From NCBI GenBank assembly GCA_015233825.1, contig JADGIS010000009.1, forward strand, positions 1 through 33,394: 33,394 bases of DNA, in the 5' to 3' direction. Position 1 is the stretch's first letter. Every line of letters begins with the position of its first letter. Source of the DNA: Erysipelotrichaceae bacterium RD49 (GTDB lineage: Bacteria; Bacillota_I; Bacilli_A; Erysipelotrichales; Erysipelotrichaceae). Position numbers and translations under genes: made by a program. The notes beneath the pieces were generated by a model. That model saw only the letters and a list, made by a program, of their open reading frames with translations. It made no database searches and was not told the origin of the DNA. Shown one piece after another: positions 32,137 through 33,394 of the stretch.

Positions 32137-32403
32137 GTCTCACCAGCTTTAATAAATAAAAATGATTTCAATATACTTAAAATAATTTATTATAAATACT
32201 ATTAAGAGATATTGAAGATAGTTTGTTATCTTAAAATTCCGGTTACAATAGTAACAGAATTTTCGGAATAAAACAGTTAATAGCCAAGCAAGCAGAACGA
32301 ACAAAGTCACTTTATATAAAGTTAAATTTAATGTATAAAGTTGCTATAAAATGTTATTCACCTAATGCCTGTTACTATTTTATGAAAAGTTCAGGTATTC
32401 ATT
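32137..32403. other. AT-rich gap downstream of gntR
   Basis: There is no gene. The composition is clearly more AT-rich than the surroundings. A hairpin at 32234-32264 joins AAAATTC/GAATTTT and GTTAC/GTAAC. CGGTTACAA (32241-32249) is the reverse complement of TTGTAACCG (32111-32119). Confidence 0.5.
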
Positions 32404-33132
32404 TCATGAATCTTTAATACCGTCTGATGTCTGATCCAATTCTGCCATTTTTTCTTTCAATGCCTGCCGATTGTAGCTTAAGTGGTTGATCATGGCATAT
32501 CGGGCCCCTTCCGGATCCCGATTGACAATAGAGTTTGTCAGGTTGCGATGCGTTCTGATCGTTTCTTCTTTCAATTTTCTTCCCGTCAGGTCCACAAAAG
32601 CTGTCACTCCAGAATTGATAATGGGAATCAGCTTTTCCACGACTCTATTTTTCGAACAACGGGCGATTGCGGTATGAAACTCAATATCCTTTTGGGTATG
32701 GTCTTTATTTTCCATATATAAATTTTCTGTTTCATCACATAGCTGCTTCAGCAAAGCTAAATCTTCTTCTTCGGCATTCATTGCTGCTCTTGCAGCAATT
32801 TCGGGTTCGACCATAAAGCGAACTTCAAGAAGTTCAAAAGCCAGTCTGTACTTGTCCTTTCTGCCCGCAAGACCAAGCGGATCACCAGGTTCGGCATCTT
32901 TTGTCGTTTTCAAGACAAACGTTCCAGACCCTCTGCGTACTTCCAGGACACCTGAAGTGGTCAGCGATCGGACAGCTTCACGAATGGTTGAGCGGCTCAC
33001 CCCAAAAATTTGAGCGAGTTCAAACTCATTGGGCATTTTTGTACCCACTTCAAGCGGTGTTTTCTGAATATAGTCCAGGATTTCTTCTTCTACCTGACCG
33101 GTAAGCGATTTTCTTTTATTCCCTGTTTCCAT
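32404..33132 (-). CDS. GntR/FadR-subfamily transcriptional regulator (FCD domain)
   Basis: The protein has 242 residues from the ATG at 33130-33132, which has GGAGG 6 bases upstream; the GTG one codon earlier is too close to that site. The N-terminal winged helix-turn-helix (about 12-75) contains MPNEFELAQIFGVSRSTIREAVRSL and the wing GVLEVRRGSGTFV. The FCD effector domain (about 85-230) has His residues in DIEFHTAIARCS, IRTHRNL and MINHLSYN that would bind a metal and an organic acid. FadR-type regulators near gntP usually repress sugar-acid uptake until the acid binds. Operator-like sites lie at its own promoter (33147-33160), in its last codons (32422-32435) and before gntP. Confidence 0.92.
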   Translation of the reverse strand: METGNKRKSLTGQVEEEILDYIQKTPLEVGTKMPNEFELAQIFGVSRSTIREAVRSLTTSGVLEVRRGSGTFVLKTTKDAEPGDPLGLAGRKDKYRLAFELLEVRFMVEPEIAARAAMNAEEEDLALLKQLCDETENLYMENKDHTQKDIEFHTAIARCSKNRVVEKLIPIINSGVTAFVDLTGRKLKEETIRTHRNLTNSIVNRDPEGARYAMINHLSYNRQALKEKMAELDQTSDGIKDS

Positions 33133-33146
33133 CACGTTCCTCCATC

Positions 33147-33186
33147 ATCTGATATCTAATTCTTAACATAAGGCAAATCCTATCAA
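33147..33186 (-). promoter_or_regulatory. Probable gntR promoter with autoregulatory operator
   Basis: On the minus strand TTGATA (33181-33186) is 16 bases from AAGAAT (33159-33164). ATCTGATATCTAAT (33147-33160, plus-strand reading) overlaps the -10 and matches the pattern of the gntP sites. Confidence 0.5.
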
Positions 33187-33323
33187 GAACTGTATATAGG
33201 ACCGCTCATTTTTTTGAAAACGGCATAAGGTAATAATAAGCGAAAAGAAGCGAAAGAACCATATAGAAAGAAAAGAAATAGCACCACTGGCCGCGACCCC
33301 TAATGATGAAAATTGGGAGCCTG

Positions 33324-33394
33324 ATGACGTAACCTTCTGCTTTTACTATAATGTTGCGCGTGAAGAACTTTGAGCACGTTCTCTTTAGTTACAG
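33324..33394 (+). promoter_or_regulatory. Outward promoter with boxB/boxA-like sequence (possible rRNA operon leader)
   Basis: ATGACG (33324-33329) and TATAAT (33347-33352) are 17 bases apart and face out of the window. Downstream, AGAAC (33364-33368) pairs with GTTCT (33378-33382) and is followed by CTCTTTAG, close to the antitermination boxA. Contigs often end at rRNA operons, and this is the layout expected there, but no rRNA sequence is present. Confidence 0.4.

Noticed and set aside
1-33394. tRNA genes, CRISPR arrays, complete IS elements or prophage genes
   Set aside because: I looked for T-loop motifs, regularly spaced repeats and transposase or integrase motifs and found none that held up.

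Overview
The window looks like one whole assembly contig from a low-to-mid-GC Bacillota (Firmicutes) chromosome. The gene set (MalY/PatB-type lyase, Cof-like HAD phosphatases, PlsY, RlmD/RlmCD, tandem MgtE, heterodimeric ABC exporter, GntP/GntR) and the purine-rich Shine-Dalgarno sites fit that phylum. An Erysipelotrichia-like member is my guess, but nothing here fixes the genus. No tRNA, CRISPR array, phage or complete IS was seen. The first 19 bases are a leftover Tn5/Nextera mosaic end. The next 46 bases are an inverted copy of 32091-32136, so the left edge is a library or assembly artefact.

Layout. 66-5351, minus strand: a broken RibD-like reductase, a MalY/PatB-type C-S lyase, two tandem paralogous HAD phosphatases and a zinc-ribbon protein. 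5768-9419: small helical proteins and a KdpD-like orphan sensor kinase. 9589-10509: a NUDIX-pyrophosphatase fusion broken by two compensating frameshifts. 10656-12160: a 1.5-kb island bounded by diverged ~100-bp inverted repeats, holding a YdjM-like membrane protein and a dead brnTA toxin-antitoxin pair. 12632-13903: rlmD. 13987-17010: an mgtE-mgtE operon behind a short leader ORF. 17679-20011: a K+/H+ antiporter and a coiled-coil protein. 20263-20757: a candidate structured RNA and a 29-residue hydrophobic peptide gene. 20899-23290: a histidine phosphatase, plsY, and a higA antitoxin whose toxin survives only as a tail. 23481-27099: a two-gene ABC exporter. 27520-27924: a small membrane protein. 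28327-33132: a sugar-acid module (IlvD/Edd dehydratase, GntP permease, GntR regulator) with repeated operator-like palindromes. The right end carries an outward promoter followed by boxB/boxA-like sequence, as expected if the contig stops at an rRNA operon.

The most interesting candidate is the mgtE leader. A strong -10 precedes a 23-codon ORF with a good Shine-Dalgarno site. The peptide begins MTNDDPAPDVIEQ, rich in Asp and Pro near the N-terminus like the enterobacterial Mg2+-sensing leader peptide MgtL. An intrinsic-terminator-like hairpin with a U7 tract lies inside the ORF, and a second hairpin ends at the mgtE Shine-Dalgarno site. This suggests translation-coupled Mg2+ control of MgtE by a leader peptide rather than an M-box riboswitch.

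Second tier: the 20299-20493 RNA candidate with 6S-like architecture, the inverted-repeat-bounded island, and three decayed genes or systems that only appear when frames are stitched together (NUDIX-PPase, BrnTA, HigB).
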